DNA of 64,000 nucleotides from RUG563 sp045590215 (GCA_045590215.1 JAZNQO010000026.1:1-64000), one strand, 5' to 3'. Shown: positions 40,468 to 50,108, counted from the first letter of the stretch. The notes: a model not told the origin generated them from the sequence alone. Numbers and translations: made by a program.

Positions 40468-42780
40468 ATGAAATTCAATGTTGGCGAATGGGTATTGAAA
40501 CCCGGTGTATCCAATCATAATTGCGAGCAGATTCGTCAGGTTACTTTGAGCGAAGATAAAACCCTTCTGCATCTCTACGCCGTCACCTATCAGGCGGATT
40601 ACCGTGGTTTGGACGGTCCTTCTCTGGAAGTGGATATTTCCGCACCGCAAAAGGGCATTTTGCGCACCAAAGTGACGCATTTCCGTGGCAGCCGCAAAAA
40701 AATGCCTGCTTTTGAATTGAATGATGCTGCATGCCCTTTGGATGTGCAGGAAACAGAAAAAGAAATCGTCGTTTCTTCCGGCGATTTGACCTTGAAAATC
40801 AATAAACGCCCCTGTGCCTTCCGTTATTTCTGGCAGGGCAAGCAGATTACTGCCGTGGGTGATCGTTTCGGCTCTCCCATGCTCAGCTATCTCTCCACGA
40901 ACGACGGCGCCTTCATGCGTGGGCAGTTGGAAGTGGGCGTGGGCGAAAAGGTGTACGGCATGGGTGAACGCTTCACGGCGTTTGTGAAGAACGGTCAGGT
41001 TGTGGATATCTGGAACGAAGACGGCGGCACGTCCTCTGAAATCGCTTATAAGAATATCCCCTTCTATATCACCAATCGCGGCTATGGCGTATTGGTGAAT
41101 GATCCCGGCCCGGTGAGCTTTGAAGTTTGCACCGAAGCCGTGACCAAGGTTCAGTTTAGCGTGGCCGGCGAGAAGCTGGACTTCATGGTGATTGGCGGCG
41201 GCGATATGAAGAGTGTCCTCTCCAATTATACGCTGCTTTCCGGCCGTCCTGCCCTGCCGCCCCCCAGCACCTTCGGCCTCTGGCTTTCCTCCTCCTTCAC
41301 CACCAGCTATGACGAAAAAACAGTCATGTCCTTTGTGGATGGCATGTTTGAAAGGGGGATTCCCCTGTCTGTTTTCCATTTTGACTGCTTCTGGATGAAG
41401 GAAAACGAATGGTGTAGCTTTGAATGGGACGAAGATATGTTCCCAGACGTGGAAGGGCTGCTGAAGCGGCTGCATGATAGGGGGCTCAAAGTTTGCGTGT
41501 GGATCAACCCTTATCTGGGACAAAAGAGCAAAATTTTCGACGAAGCCATGGAAGGTGGCTATTTCATCAATACCCCCGACGGCGATGTTTGGCAATGGGA
41601 TCGCTGGCAGTATGGCCTTGGCGTGATTGATTTCACCAATCCTGCTGCAGTCGAGTGGTATAAAGGCAAGCTGAAAAAACTAATGCGTCAGGGTGTGGAT
41701 TATTTCAAGACGGACTTTGGCGAAAGAATCCCCACGGACGTGAAATACTTTGACGGCAGCGATCCCGTCCGGATGCATAACTATTACACCTATCTGTATA
41801 ACAAAGTGGTGTATGAAGCCATCTGTGAAGAGCGCGGCGAGAAGGAAGCCTGCCTCTTTGCCCGCAGTGCCACCGTCGGCGGCCAGAAGTTCCCGGTGCA
41901 CTGGGGCGGCGACTGTAACAGCACCTATCCTTCCATGGCTGAATCCATCCGTGGCGGCTTGAGCCTTTGCCTGTCCGGCTTTGGCTATTGGAGCCATGAT
42001 ATGGGCGGCTTTGAAGGAACAGCTCCCGCTCATGTGTATAAACGCTGGCTGGCCTTTGGCCTGCTCTCCACCCATTCCCGTCTCCATGGAAGCGATTCTT
42101 ATCGTGTGCCGTGGCTGTTTGGGGATGAGGCCGTTGATGTGTGCCGTGCGTTTACTAAATTAAAGTTGTCCCTGATGCCTTATCTCTATGGCCTTGCTGT
42201 AGAAGCCAATGCAACAGGCGTTCCGGCGATGCGTGCCATGGTTCTGGAATTCCCCGGCGACTTGGGCGCAGAAGACTGCGACAGACAGTATATGTTGGGC
42301 GATGCCGTGATGGTGGCTCCTGTGCTGCGTGAAGATAACATCGGCGAATATTATCTGCCCCGTGGCTGTTGGACGGAATATTTCACCGGCACTAAAACGC
42401 AGGAGTATGGCTGGCATAGCGGCGCATATGACTTCTTCTCTCTCCCCCTCTATGTGCGTGAAAATACGCTTTTGCCCATCGGCCAGTGCAACGATACGGC
42501 AGATTATGCTTATGAAGAAAATGTGCTGATGCAAGTGTATGCCCTGAAGGGCCAGGCCAGCCGTACGGTTTATAATCGCAATGGCGAAAAGGCATTTGCT
42601 GTGAACGCTTCCATGGAAAACGGCGAAATGGTGTTTACCGTGGACGGCGAAGCCATAGGCCTGAAGCTGCAATTGATGGGTATTGCGGACGCCGCTTTTG
42701 TGGAAGGCGCAGACATTGAAAAGAACGAAAAGGGCTTAATCCTGACGGTTAATGAAAAGAAAATTACTGTAAAAATGTAA
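40468..42780 (+). CDS. yicI: GH31 alpha-xylosidase, YicI-like
   Basis: Cytoplasmic enzyme of 770 residues releasing alpha-linked xylose from xyloglucan oligosaccharides such as isoprimeverose. The nucleophile Asp416 lies in YFKTDFGERIPTDV and the acid/base Asp482 in GGQKFPVHWGGDC; both numbers coincide with E. coli YicI (772 residues). N-terminal beta domain, (beta/alpha)8 barrel, C-terminal beta domains. AAAGGAGA precedes the ATG. No signal peptide. It follows the LacI gene with its own weak promoter. Confidence 0.92.
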   Translation: MKFNVGEWVLKPGVSNHNCEQIRQVTLSEDKTLLHLYAVTYQADYRGLDGPSLEVDISAPQKGILRTKVTHFRGSRKKMPAFELNDAACPLDVQETEKEIVVSSGDLTLKINKRPCAFRYFWQGKQITAVGDRFGSPMLSYLSTNDGAFMRGQLEVGVGEKVYGMGERFTAFVKNGQVVDIWNEDGGTSSEIAYKNIPFYITNRGYGVLVNDPGPVSFEVCTEAVTKVQFSVAGEKLDFMVIGGGDMKSVLSNYTLLSGRPALPPPSTFGLWLSSSFTTSYDEKTVMSFVDGMFERGIPLSVFHFDCFWMKENEWCSFEWDEDMFPDVEGLLKRLHDRGLKVCVWINPYLGQKSKIFDEAMEGGYFINTPDGDVWQWDRWQYGLGVIDFTNPAAVEWYKGKLKKLMRQGVDYFKTDFGERIPTDVKYFDGSDPVRMHNYYTYLYNKVVYEAICEERGEKEACLFARSATVGGQKFPVHWGGDCNSTYPSMAESIRGGLSLCLSGFGYWSHDMGGFEGTAPAHVYKRWLAFGLLSTHSRLHGSDSYRVPWLFGDEAVDVCRAFTKLKLSLMPYLYGLAVEANATGVPAMRAMVLEFPGDLGAEDCDRQYMLGDAVMVAPVLREDNIGEYYLPRGCWTEYFTGTKTQEYGWHSGAYDFFSLPLYVRENTLLPIGQCNDTADYAYEENVLMQVYALKGQASRTVYNRNGEKAFAVNASMENGEMVFTVDGEAIGLKLQLMGIADAAFVEGADIEKNEKGLILTVNEKKITVKM

Positions 42781-42795
42781 ACGAAAATAAGCAAA

Positions 42796-42823
42796 GCCGG
42801 AGAAGAAATTCTCCGGCCTTTTT
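42796..42823 (+). terminator. Terminator of the alpha-xylosidase gene
   Basis: Nine-bp stem GCCGGAGAA/TTCTCCGGC with GAAA loop followed by CTTTTT. Confidence 0.93.
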
Positions 42824-42839
42824 CATTTGCGACGATGGT

Positions 42840-43868
42840 TTAGAAGCATTTTCTGTTTCTCTCTTTTTTGCAATTTTCATCATTTCCGCAATGATAACAC
42901 AGCTCGTTCTTGCAAAAACCATCCCGAAAGAATGCTTTGATATTTTCCACCGTGATTTCAGCTATGTTCTCCAAAGCTTCATTGGTCAGGAATGCCTGGT
43001 GGGATGTGACGATAACGTTGGGCATGGAAATGAGCCTTGCCAAAGTGTCGTCATCAAGAATATGCCCGGAAAAATCATTGAAAAACACATCCGATTCTTC
43101 TTCATAAACGTCCAGGCAGGCAGCCCCGATTTTCCTTGCCTTGATGCCGTCCAAAAGTGCTTCCGCATCAATCAGCGCACCACGGGATGTGTTGAGGATG
43201 ATGACGCCTTTCTTCATTTTTTCAATGGTTTCAGCGTTGATCATATGATGGCTTTCCTTGGTCAATGGGCAGTGCAGGGAAATAATATCGCTCTTTTCAA
43301 ACAGTTCATCTAATGTTACAAATTCTATATCGCTGCCCGATGGATATTTATCATAGGCAATCACACGCATGCCAAAGCCCCGGCAAATATCAATCATCAC
43401 CCGTCCGATTTTTCCGGCCCCCACAATGCCGATGGTTTTTCCGTGCAAATCAAAGCCTGTGAGCCCATTGAGGCTGAAATTGAAATCCTTGGTGCGGTTA
43501 TAGGCTTTATGAATGCGGCGAATGGAGGTGAGCAGCAAAGCAATGGCATGCTCGGCAACGGCATATGCAGAATAAACAGGCACATGCACCACATGCACTT
43601 TGCCAAAGGCGTGCTGCAAATCTACATTGTTATATCCGGCGCAGCGCAGCGCGATGATTTTGACGCCCATTTCATGCAGCCTGTCAATCACGGCGGCATT
43701 CACCGTATCATTGACAAAAACGCATACGCCGTCCATGCCCTGTGCCAGAGAGACAGTATCTTCATTCAGCATAGAATCAAAAAACTTAAACTCAATTTTG
43801 TTTTTCTTTCCGTATGTTTCAAAGCCCGGTTTATCATAAGGTTTTGTATCGAAAAAGGCAATTTTCAT
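42840..43868 (-). CDS. D-isomer 2-hydroxyacid dehydrogenase, D-lactate dehydrogenase type
   Basis: NAD-dependent enzyme of 342 residues, probably reducing pyruvate to D-lactate. The nucleotide fold is GIVGAGKIGRVMIDICRGFG (about 150-169). Catalytic residues by pattern: Arg in NTSRGALID, Glu near CLDVYEEESD, His in TSHQAFLTNEAL. The segment ALRCAGYNNVDL is typical of LdhA-like enzymes. The C-terminus has an unusual Cys-rich tail (CYHCGNDENCKK, then a final Cys). AAGGGAGGG lies upstream of the ATG. It stands alone and convergent to yicI. Confidence 0.9.
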   Translation of the reverse strand: MKIAFFDTKPYDKPGFETYGKKNKIEFKFFDSMLNEDTVSLAQGMDGVCVFVNDTVNAAVIDRLHEMGVKIIALRCAGYNNVDLQHAFGKVHVVHVPVYSAYAVAEHAIALLLTSIRRIHKAYNRTKDFNFSLNGLTGFDLHGKTIGIVGAGKIGRVMIDICRGFGMRVIAYDKYPSGSDIEFVTLDELFEKSDIISLHCPLTKESHHMINAETIEKMKKGVIILNTSRGALIDAEALLDGIKARKIGAACLDVYEEESDVFFNDFSGHILDDDTLARLISMPNVIVTSHQAFLTNEALENIAEITVENIKAFFRDGFCKNELCYHCGNDENCKKERNRKCF

Positions 43869-43927
43869 TGGTTTCCCTCCCTTGGAATTTACTCGAATAT
43901 AGTATACACAAAAAACAGAGAATCAAA

Positions 43928-43954
43928 CAAAAAAGGATGAGGTTTCCCCCATCC
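43928..43954 (-). terminator. Terminator of the M18 peptidase gene
   Basis: Eight-bp stem GGATGGGG/CCTCATCC (one G-U) with GAAA loop followed by six or more T on the minus strand. Confidence 0.88.
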
Positions 43955-43969
43955 TGATTGAAGATATTT

Positions 43970-45358
43970 TTATTTTGCGTCTTTCATGAAGGCGGCATAG
44001 GCTTTCACAGCTTCATAAAGGTCAGCCTTATTGATGATCTCAAGGGGAGCGTGCATGGAAAGCACAGCCACGCCGCTGTCGATTACTTCCATGCCGTATA
44101 GGGCGCAGATATAGGCAATGGTGCCACCGCCGCCAACATCTACCCGGCCAAGCTCTGCCGTCTGCCATGCGATATTGTTATCATCCATGATCTTGCGCAG
44201 TTTGCCGATAAATTCAGCATTGGCGTCATTGGAGCCGCTTTTGCCGCCGGAGCCGGTGAACTTGTTATAGCATACGCCGTTGCCCAACATAGCGGCATTC
44301 TTCTTTTCAAACGCTCCGGCAAACAGGGGATCAAAACCTGCGCTCACATCGCAGGAAAGCATGCGGCTGTTGGCCAAAGCATGACGCAGTTTCAGATCGC
44401 TAAAGCCATCTTCCGAAAGGTTCAGCATTTCAGCCACTGCGTTTTCAAAATACATGGCACGCATGCCCGTTGCGCCCACACTGCCGATTTCTTCTTTATC
44501 CGCCATCAGGCAGCAGCAGGTGTAATCCGGGGTTTCGGAGAGGCTGAAAATGGCTTCCAAAGAAGCATAGGCGCACACACGGTCGTCATGACCGTAGCCT
44601 AAAATCATACTGCGGTCCAGGCCATAATCCCGTGCGGGGCCGGCAGGAACAGCTTCGATTTCAGCGGAAACCAGGTCTTCTTCTTCAATGTTATACTGCT
44701 CTTTCAGAATCTTCACAAGCGCAGCCTTCACGGGCTCTTTTTCTTCGCCAATCAGGGGCTTGCCGCACAGCATAATATCCAAATCTTCGCCGGTGATTAC
44801 TTCGCTGGCCTTCTTGCCCATCTGGTCACGGGAAAGATGAATCAGCAAATCGGAAATGCCAACGACGGGGTCATCTTCTTTTTCGCCAATAACGATGTTG
44901 AGCAGGCTTCCGTCCTTCTTTGCAACAACGCCATGCAGCGCAAGCGCACGAGCCACCCACTGATACTTCTTGATACCGCCGTAATAATGGGTGTCGGCAT
45001 AAGCAAAACCGCTGTCTTCATAAAGGGGATTCTGTTTCACGTCAATGCGGGGGGAATCAATATGAGAGCCCACGATGTTCATGCCCATTTCAAGGCTGGT
45101 TTTGCCGATATAAAAGAGCATTACAGCCTTGCCCATGCAATTAACATACACCTTATCACCGGGCAGCAGCTTTTCACCTTTTTTGATTTTTTCGTTCAAA
45201 TCAACATAGCCCTGCTTCTTTGCCGCTTCGATGGTAATAGTGGTGCATTCTCTTTCCGTCTTGCCGTTATCCAGAAATGCACGGTATTTCTTGCTGATTT
45301 CTTCTAAGGCAAAGAGAGCCTTTTCGTCGTAAGCCTTCCAAGCGTTTTCTCTGTACAT
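43970..45358 (-). CDS. M18 family aminopeptidase
   Basis: Zinc aminopeptidase of 462 residues, a cytoplasmic enzyme removing N-terminal (often acidic) residues from peptides. Metal-ligand motifs: NIVGSHIDSPRID (His and Asp), DKEEIGSVGATG (Glu pair), YDRS-type and HDDRVCAYASLEA, and a late SMHAPLEI His. It lies 15 nt after the DUF368 gene, with GGAGG before its ATG, so the two form an operon. The link to a lipid carrier transporter is not obvious. Confidence 0.92.
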   Translation of the reverse strand: MYRENAWKAYDEKALFALEEISKKYRAFLDNGKTERECTTITIEAAKKQGYVDLNEKIKKGEKLLPGDKVYVNCMGKAVMLFYIGKTSLEMGMNIVGSHIDSPRIDVKQNPLYEDSGFAYADTHYYGGIKKYQWVARALALHGVVAKKDGSLLNIVIGEKEDDPVVGISDLLIHLSRDQMGKKASEVITGEDLDIMLCGKPLIGEEKEPVKAALVKILKEQYNIEEEDLVSAEIEAVPAGPARDYGLDRSMILGYGHDDRVCAYASLEAIFSLSETPDYTCCCLMADKEEIGSVGATGMRAMYFENAVAEMLNLSEDGFSDLKLRHALANSRMLSCDVSAGFDPLFAGAFEKKNAAMLGNGVCYNKFTGSGGKSGSNDANAEFIGKLRKIMDDNNIAWQTAELGRVDVGGGGTIAYICALYGMEVIDSGVAVLSMHAPLEIINKADLYEAVKAYAAFMKDAK

Positions 45359-45373
45359 AGAAATTACCCTCCT

Positions 45374-46258
45374 TTATTCCTTGGCAGGGGTTTCGTCACC
45401 GCCCAGCTTCAGGGCAATCAGGCAGCCGAAAATGAGTGCCGCAACGCTGAGCAGAATCGTGGAGACGCTCAAATCGTTATACAGATTTTTGTCCATCAGA
45501 ATCACGACGGGAGACGCAATTACCATGCCCAGGATGGCACTGTAGGTGTAGCCCTTCCATTTTTTCAGCAGGATGTCAATCAGCTTTGCAATGGCGAAAA
45601 TGCCCAGCACAATGCCGATGGCAAAGGGAAGCAGTGTGGCAATATAAGGCACTGCACCGCTAAAATCGCCCTTGAAAAGCGTGGAAGTCAGGCCGGTGAT
45701 GCCGTCCGTCACAATGGTTTCGTAATAGCCAAGGGTTTTCAGCATCATAGAGCCGCTTACGCCGGGGATCACCATCGTGGCAGAGGCAATCATGCCAAGC
45801 AAAAGGCAAAGAATGATATTGCCGAAGGTGATGGTGATTTCCGTACGGTTTTCCGCTTCAAATACTTTTAAAAGTACCACAATGGCAAAGAAAATCACGA
45901 AAATAATCAAGGAAATAGGCGTTTTCTTCTGTCCCAAGCCATCTTCTTTCACGTTCTTGAAAATCAGCGGTACGCTGCCCAGAATCAGGCCGATAAACAG
46001 CGCATTGGTAATCAGCGGAATTTTTTCAAAAGCAGCTTCCAGCCCAAATGCGCCAAGCAGTATGGCAAGCACCATGCCAATGGCATAAGGCAACAGCAGC
46101 TTCACGCACTTTTTGAATTCCTTGAACAGATGATTCACACTATAAATGATGGTATCGTAAATACCCATGCTCACCATCATTGTGCCGCCGGAAACGCCGG
46201 GAATAATATTGGCAATGCCAATCACCATGCCCCTTAAAATCTTCTTCAGCCAGTCCAT
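45374..46258 (-). CDS. DUF368 membrane protein, probable polyprenyl-phosphate flippase (PopT type)
   Basis: Polytopic membrane protein of 294 residues with about eight to nine helices. The family hallmark is a repeated motif: ANIIPGVSGGTMM near the N-terminus and TMVIPGVSGSMML in the middle, re-entrant-loop elements in pseudo-symmetry. DUF368 members have been shown to recycle undecaprenyl phosphate across the membrane for wall synthesis. The start at 46258 is set by GGAGG 9 nt upstream; an ATG at 46279 would lie upstream of that site. Confidence 0.88.
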   Translation of the reverse strand: MDWLKKILRGMVIGIANIIPGVSGGTMMVSMGIYDTIIYSVNHLFKEFKKCVKLLLPYAIGMVLAILLGAFGLEAAFEKIPLITNALFIGLILGSVPLIFKNVKEDGLGQKKTPISLIIFVIFFAIVVLLKVFEAENRTEITITFGNIILCLLLGMIASATMVIPGVSGSMMLKTLGYYETIVTDGITGLTSTLFKGDFSGAVPYIATLLPFAIGIVLGIFAIAKLIDILLKKWKGYTYSAILGMVIASPVVILMDKNLYNDLSVSTILLSVAALIFGCLIALKLGGDETPAKE

Positions 46259-46351
46259 GGAAAATTGCCTCCAATTCATTATGATAAAATTACCAAAACA
46301 TATTATACATGAAAGAAGAGCAATAGTCGAGCCTATTTTGAAAAATATTGC

Positions 46352-46389
46352 ATAAATAAAGCACAGGCAAGCTTTTTACCTGCCTGTGC
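46352..46389 (-). terminator. Terminator of the AraC-kinase gene
   Basis: Nine-bp stem GCACAGGCA/TGCCTGTGC followed by TTTATTTAT on the minus strand. Confidence 0.85.
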
Positions 46390-46397
46390 CTATTTGC

Positions 46398-47678
46398 TCA
46401 TTGTATTGTCATTTCGTCAAAATGGTCAAGGAGCCAGAGGGTCATTTCTTTGTTTACTTGATAGATGTGCTGATATTTTTCCTGGGAAGCAAACCACGCA
46501 ACGCAGATCATCTGATTGGCCAGAATCACATACGGAACAGCTTCCTTTTCTTCCTTCGTCAAAGGATTCACCCGGTCATAGCCTGCTAAAATCTCCTTGA
46601 GTACACACAGCCAGTTTTCCGCTTCTGGTTTTCCGAAAGTTTCGGAAAGAACTGCTGTGGCGGCATAGCAGGGGTCAAACAGGCGAATGTTCTTTTCGGA
46701 AAGCTCAAAGTCAATGAAACCAAAGGCTTCGCCGTTCACGATGATATTACCGGGATTGGGATCCCGATGGATGCACTGGCGAGGAAGAGAAGAATATAGG
46801 CGTTTGAAATTTGTCAGAAAGTTTTCGCAGAAATCGATAGAAAGCTGCAACGCCTTTTTCGTTCCGTCCAATGCCCATTCCTCGATGGAAGAAAGGAGAT
46901 TGGCTTCATTGAGGACATCCCCTGCATCATGGAGAGCCAAGTGCATCTGGCCAATGATTTCCCCAACAAAGGAGGCGTTTTGATCCTGATACATTTTCAA
47001 GGAATCCATAGGCGTGCCGGTGATTCTGTTTGTGAGATAGAAATAAATATCGCCGTCCTGCAGATATGCAGCATTTTCTTTCGTCGGAATAGGCAGCGCA
47101 GCTTGCAGACCGGCCTCGTGGAGCTTTCTTGCCAGAGCCTGATTATTCAGAACTTTCCCCAAATTATTGGTGAATTTCAGCACATACTTTTCGCCCACAT
47201 AATAGGCGTTTTCGTTTCGATTACCGGTTACGTTGTAATAAATATCCGTAATCATTTCCGTTTCCATGTTCCAGTTTTTCAGCATTTCCATGGCTTTTTT
47301 GTGTGAGATAAGCATAGCGTCCTCCTCGTTTAACTTGACAGGCACAGGCTTTCTTGCCCGTCCTTTTTTCAGATATTCGGAGGGAGTGCAGCTGAACATC
47401 CGCTGAAATGAGCGATAGAAACCGGCGTATGTTTCAAAGCCAAAGGATAAAATTACATCCATTCTGCGCTTGCCCGTCTGCATTTCATAGGCAGCGTGCA
47501 ATAATTTTCGCCTTTGAATGTATTGCATCACGGGCATGCCCGTTGCCTGATGAAACAAGCGATAGAAATGGAACAGTGAATAGCCGCATATTTTTGCCAG
47601 TTCATCGGCTGTCAATTCTGCCTTCAGGTTTTCTTCAATGTAATCCAGCACCTTTTGCAGATAATCAGCATGATTCAT
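46398..47678 (-). CDS. Fusion of AraC-type DNA-binding domain and APH-type phosphotransferase
   Basis: Protein of 426 residues with two joined parts. Residues 1-105 are an AraC/XylS double helix-turn-helix (LTADELAKICGYSLFHFYRL and GFETYAGFYRSFQRMFSCTP). Residues about 140-420 are an aminoglycoside phosphotransferase/choline-kinase-like fold with CIHRDPNPGNIIV (catalytic loop) and FGFIDFELS (metal Asp). The start at 47678 follows AGGAGG at 8 nt. The kinase half may sense or modify a small molecule that controls the DNA-binding half, or may be a true resistance or salvage kinase. The substrate is unknown. Confidence 0.87.
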   Translation of the reverse strand: MNHADYLQKVLDYIEENLKAELTADELAKICGYSLFHFYRLFHQATGMPVMQYIQRRKLLHAAYEMQTGKRRMDVILSFGFETYAGFYRSFQRMFSCTPSEYLKKGRARKPVPVKLNEEDAMLISHKKAMEMLKNWNMETEMITDIYYNVTGNRNENAYYVGEKYVLKFTNNLGKVLNNQALARKLHEAGLQAALPIPTKENAAYLQDGDIYFYLTNRITGTPMDSLKMYQDQNASFVGEIIGQMHLALHDAGDVLNEANLLSSIEEWALDGTKKALQLSIDFCENFLTNFKRLYSSLPRQCIHRDPNPGNIIVNGEAFGFIDFELSEKNIRLFDPCYAATAVLSETFGKPEAENWLCVLKEILAGYDRVNPLTKEEKEAVPYVILANQMICVAWFASQEKYQHIYQVNKEMTLWLLDHFDEMTIQ

Positions 47679-47762
47679 TCTTTTCCCCTCCTTTCTTCTT
47701 TCCTTCGTAGCTACAAGCATATCTTAACACGCAAAAAAACCTAAAACATTTCCGTTTTTGCG

Positions 47763-47788
47763 AAAAAAACGGGCATTGCAGCCCGTTT
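47763..47788 (-). terminator. Terminator of the CE2-GH10 operon
   Basis: Minus strand stem ACGGGC/GCCCGT with 6-nt loop followed by seven T. Confidence 0.88.
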
Positions 47789-47801
47789 TCATATCGTTTG
47801 C

Positions 47802-49019
47802 TTACTCCAGAACAATTTTCTGTTCATTGGCATCGCTGAGCTTGAAAGCAGCTTTCTTATCGCCGATGACTGCTTCATATTCGCCCTTGTAGCCGTTCAG
47901 CGTCACATAGCCGTTATCATCCGTTTTCAGCGTTACATCCGTTTTCCATTCGCCGTGGATCAGGGAATGCAGCTTATGATAGATGGGTTTCAGGCTGCTG
48001 TCTTTGCGCATCAGGCCGCTAGGAGCACCCAGCCATGCGCCGTCCGCAGGATCCCATGTGGTAATGCCTTCCACCAGCGGATGAGCGAAAAGCTCGGTAT
48101 ACATTTCGACAGCTTCGTTGGCCTGACGTTCTTCCCCTTCGGGTGTGGAGGGCCATTCAGGCACTTGCCAGTCGTTCAAATCTTCGATATGGGCGGGCAT
48201 CAGATCGCCGGAAATGAGGGTGTTCTCCGTGAAATGGATGGGCAGGCCGAAGTGAGAGAAGCGTTCCAGCACCTTGTGCAGCTTTTCCAGCCCCCAATAG
48301 CCCTGATGCTGATGGGACTGGATGCCGATGGTGGTAATGGGCACGCCGGCAGCAAGCAGGCCTTCAATGAGGATTTCATAGGATTGGGAGGTATTAAAAT
48401 CGTTAATCAAAAGGGCGGCACCGGGGTTTTCGGCATAAGCGGCGTCAAAAACTTCCTTCACCAGCTGAATGCGGCCCTTTTCCTTGCAAAGACGAGTGAT
48501 AGCGTTGTCATACTTATCAAAGACAGGCATAATCACCACTTCATTAATCACGTCCCACATATCAATGATGCCCTTGAAAGCTCCAACGTCACGATGAATG
48601 CGTTCAAGCTGCAGGCGCATGATTTCTTTGTTGTCATATTGCATCAGCCAATTGGCGCAGGCGGTATGCCAGCAAAGCGGATGGCCTTTCAGCGTTACAT
48701 TTCTTTCTTTCAGCCATTTGGCGGCTTCCATGGTTTCCTGATAGACCGTTCTTCCCTGCTGGGGTTCATATCGTCCCCAATAGAAGGGCAGCGTGCCATA
48801 ATTAAAGAGACCCAGCCATTTTTCCATACGGTCAGCAAAGAATGCTTTCTTTTCTTCCGTTTGTGCCGTTACCATGGCAATGCTTTCAAAGGCACCGCAG
48901 CCAAAGAGAAATTGATGGTTTTTCAGCGTCATTTTGATTTCTGTGTTTTTAATGGGGGTGCCGTCTTTTCCGGTTACAAGGATAGGAGCCTGTGCTTTTC
49001 TTGCCTGAAACTTGTCCAT
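47802..49019 (-). CDS. GH10 endo-1,4-beta-xylanase, no signal peptide
   Basis: Xylan-backbone hydrolase of 405 residues. The (beta/alpha)8 barrel holds KGHPLCWH near residue 111, acid/base Glu160 in MWDVINEVV and nucleophile Glu265 in PIHFTENTL. After residue about 350 there is a small C-terminal beta-rich extension (VTLKTDDNGYVTLNGYKG). The N-terminus is polar, so the enzyme should act in the cytoplasm on short xylo-oligomers. It starts 24 nt after the CE2-like esterase with AGGAGG, forming an esterase-xylanase operon. Confidence 0.93.
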   Translation of the reverse strand: MDKFQARKAQAPILVTGKDGTPIKNTEIKMTLKNHQFLFGCGAFESIAMVTAQTEEKKAFFADRMEKWLGLFNYGTLPFYWGRYEPQQGRTVYQETMEAAKWLKERNVTLKGHPLCWHTACANWLMQYDNKEIMRLQLERIHRDVGAFKGIIDMWDVINEVVIMPVFDKYDNAITRLCKEKGRIQLVKEVFDAAYAENPGAALLINDFNTSQSYEILIEGLLAAGVPITTIGIQSHQHQGYWGLEKLHKVLERFSHFGLPIHFTENTLISGDLMPAHIEDLNDWQVPEWPSTPEGEERQANEAVEMYTELFAHPLVEGITTWDPADGAWLGAPSGLMRKDSSLKPIYHKLHSLIHGEWKTDVTLKTDDNGYVTLNGYKGEYEAVIGDKKAAFKLSDANEQKIVLE

Positions 49020-49043
49020 AAATACGTCCTCCTGAATTTTATT

Positions 49044-50108
49044 TTACCAGTGCATGATTTCTCGAATGACACCGGTTAATTTCTCTGCCGCTTTCCGATG
49101 GGTCAGTTGGGATGGATGCCAGTCCGCCGCATAGCCGTCTTCTTTCAATTGCTCTGAAAAATGAGCATAGTGGATATGCCCGTCCCCGGAAGTCTTTTTA
49201 TATTCTTCCACAGCTTTCTCTACCATCGGGCATAATGTTTCCCCCATGAGGCCAAGGATACAGAGAATTACGGCTTTCGGGTTATTCTTGCGGACAATGC
49301 CAAGGAATCTCTGATATTCCCGGCAATATTCCTCCTGCAGTTCCTGCTTTGTGCCTGTAAAGCTCTGGTCATTGGTGCCAAGATTGATAACCACCATATC
49401 CGGCTGCATCTTTGAAAAATCCCATGCCACATCTTGCGGATAAACACCATTCATACTGCCGTAGGAAAAGCCAATCTTTTCATAATAATCCGGCAAAAGC
49501 TGATCCGCCCGGCGAACGCCGTCCCCGGAATAGCCGGAAATGATGCCATAGCCACTGATGGAAACCAGGCTATGATCCGCATTCAATGTCTGTGCGGTCA
49601 AGTACGCATATGCTTTAGTGGCATCTTCTGTATCGGTTTTGAAATTATGCTCTGCTACTTCGTCATCCACGCCATAACCGCAGGTGATGGAATCGCCTGC
49701 AAATTCGATCAGCCTTTCTTTGTGCAAAACGGGAGAAATACGTGCACCATCATCCGTCGTTATCCCGGTCAGGCAGCAGGTGGACATAGCCGTCTCCGAT
49801 GCTTTCAGAATTTCCACGTGAACAGAAACTTCTTTTTTCGAACAAAGCAGAGCAAAAGAATTGTGTTTTGCCATGATCATGATATCGATCACGCAATCGC
49901 CATTTATCTTAATTTGCAGCCGTGTCCGATTTCCGTCCATATTTTCCAATTCACAGCGATCGTCACCCTGAACATGTATGATCAGCTGTTTTCCTGTAAA
50001 ATGAAAGGCTGCTCCTGTAGCCGAATAACACATCCAAAGGCCATTTTCTGTTGGCATTGCTCTGCCGATAATTTGAATATTTTCCGAAACTGGAAGATAA
50101 GTACGCAT
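49044..50108 (-). CDS. CE2-like SGNH carbohydrate esterase (acetyl-xylan esterase type)
   Basis: Probable deacetylase of 354 residues. The N-terminal jelly-roll (about 1-125) is typical of carbohydrate esterase family 2. The SGNH domain has Ser140 in FAGDSITCGYG, Gly/Asn block VVINLGTNDQS, and the catalytic Asp-His in DWHPSQLTH near the end. No signal peptide. It is the first gene of the operon with GH10, consistent with removing acetyl groups from xylo-oligosaccharides before hydrolysis. Confidence 0.88.
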   Translation of the reverse strand: MRTYLPVSENIQIIGRAMPTENGLWMCYSATGAAFHFTGKQLIIHVQGDDRCELENMDGNRTRLQIKINGDCVIDIMIMAKHNSFALLCSKKEVSVHVEILKASETAMSTCCLTGITTDDGARISPVLHKERLIEFAGDSITCGYGVDDEVAEHNFKTDTEDATKAYAYLTAQTLNADHSLVSISGYGIISGYSGDGVRRADQLLPDYYEKIGFSYGSMNGVYPQDVAWDFSKMQPDMVVINLGTNDQSFTGTKQELQEEYCREYQRFLGIVRKNNPKAVILCILGLMGETLCPMVEKAVEEYKKTSGDGHIHYAHFSEQLKEDGYAADWHPSQLTHRKAAEKLTGVIREIMHW

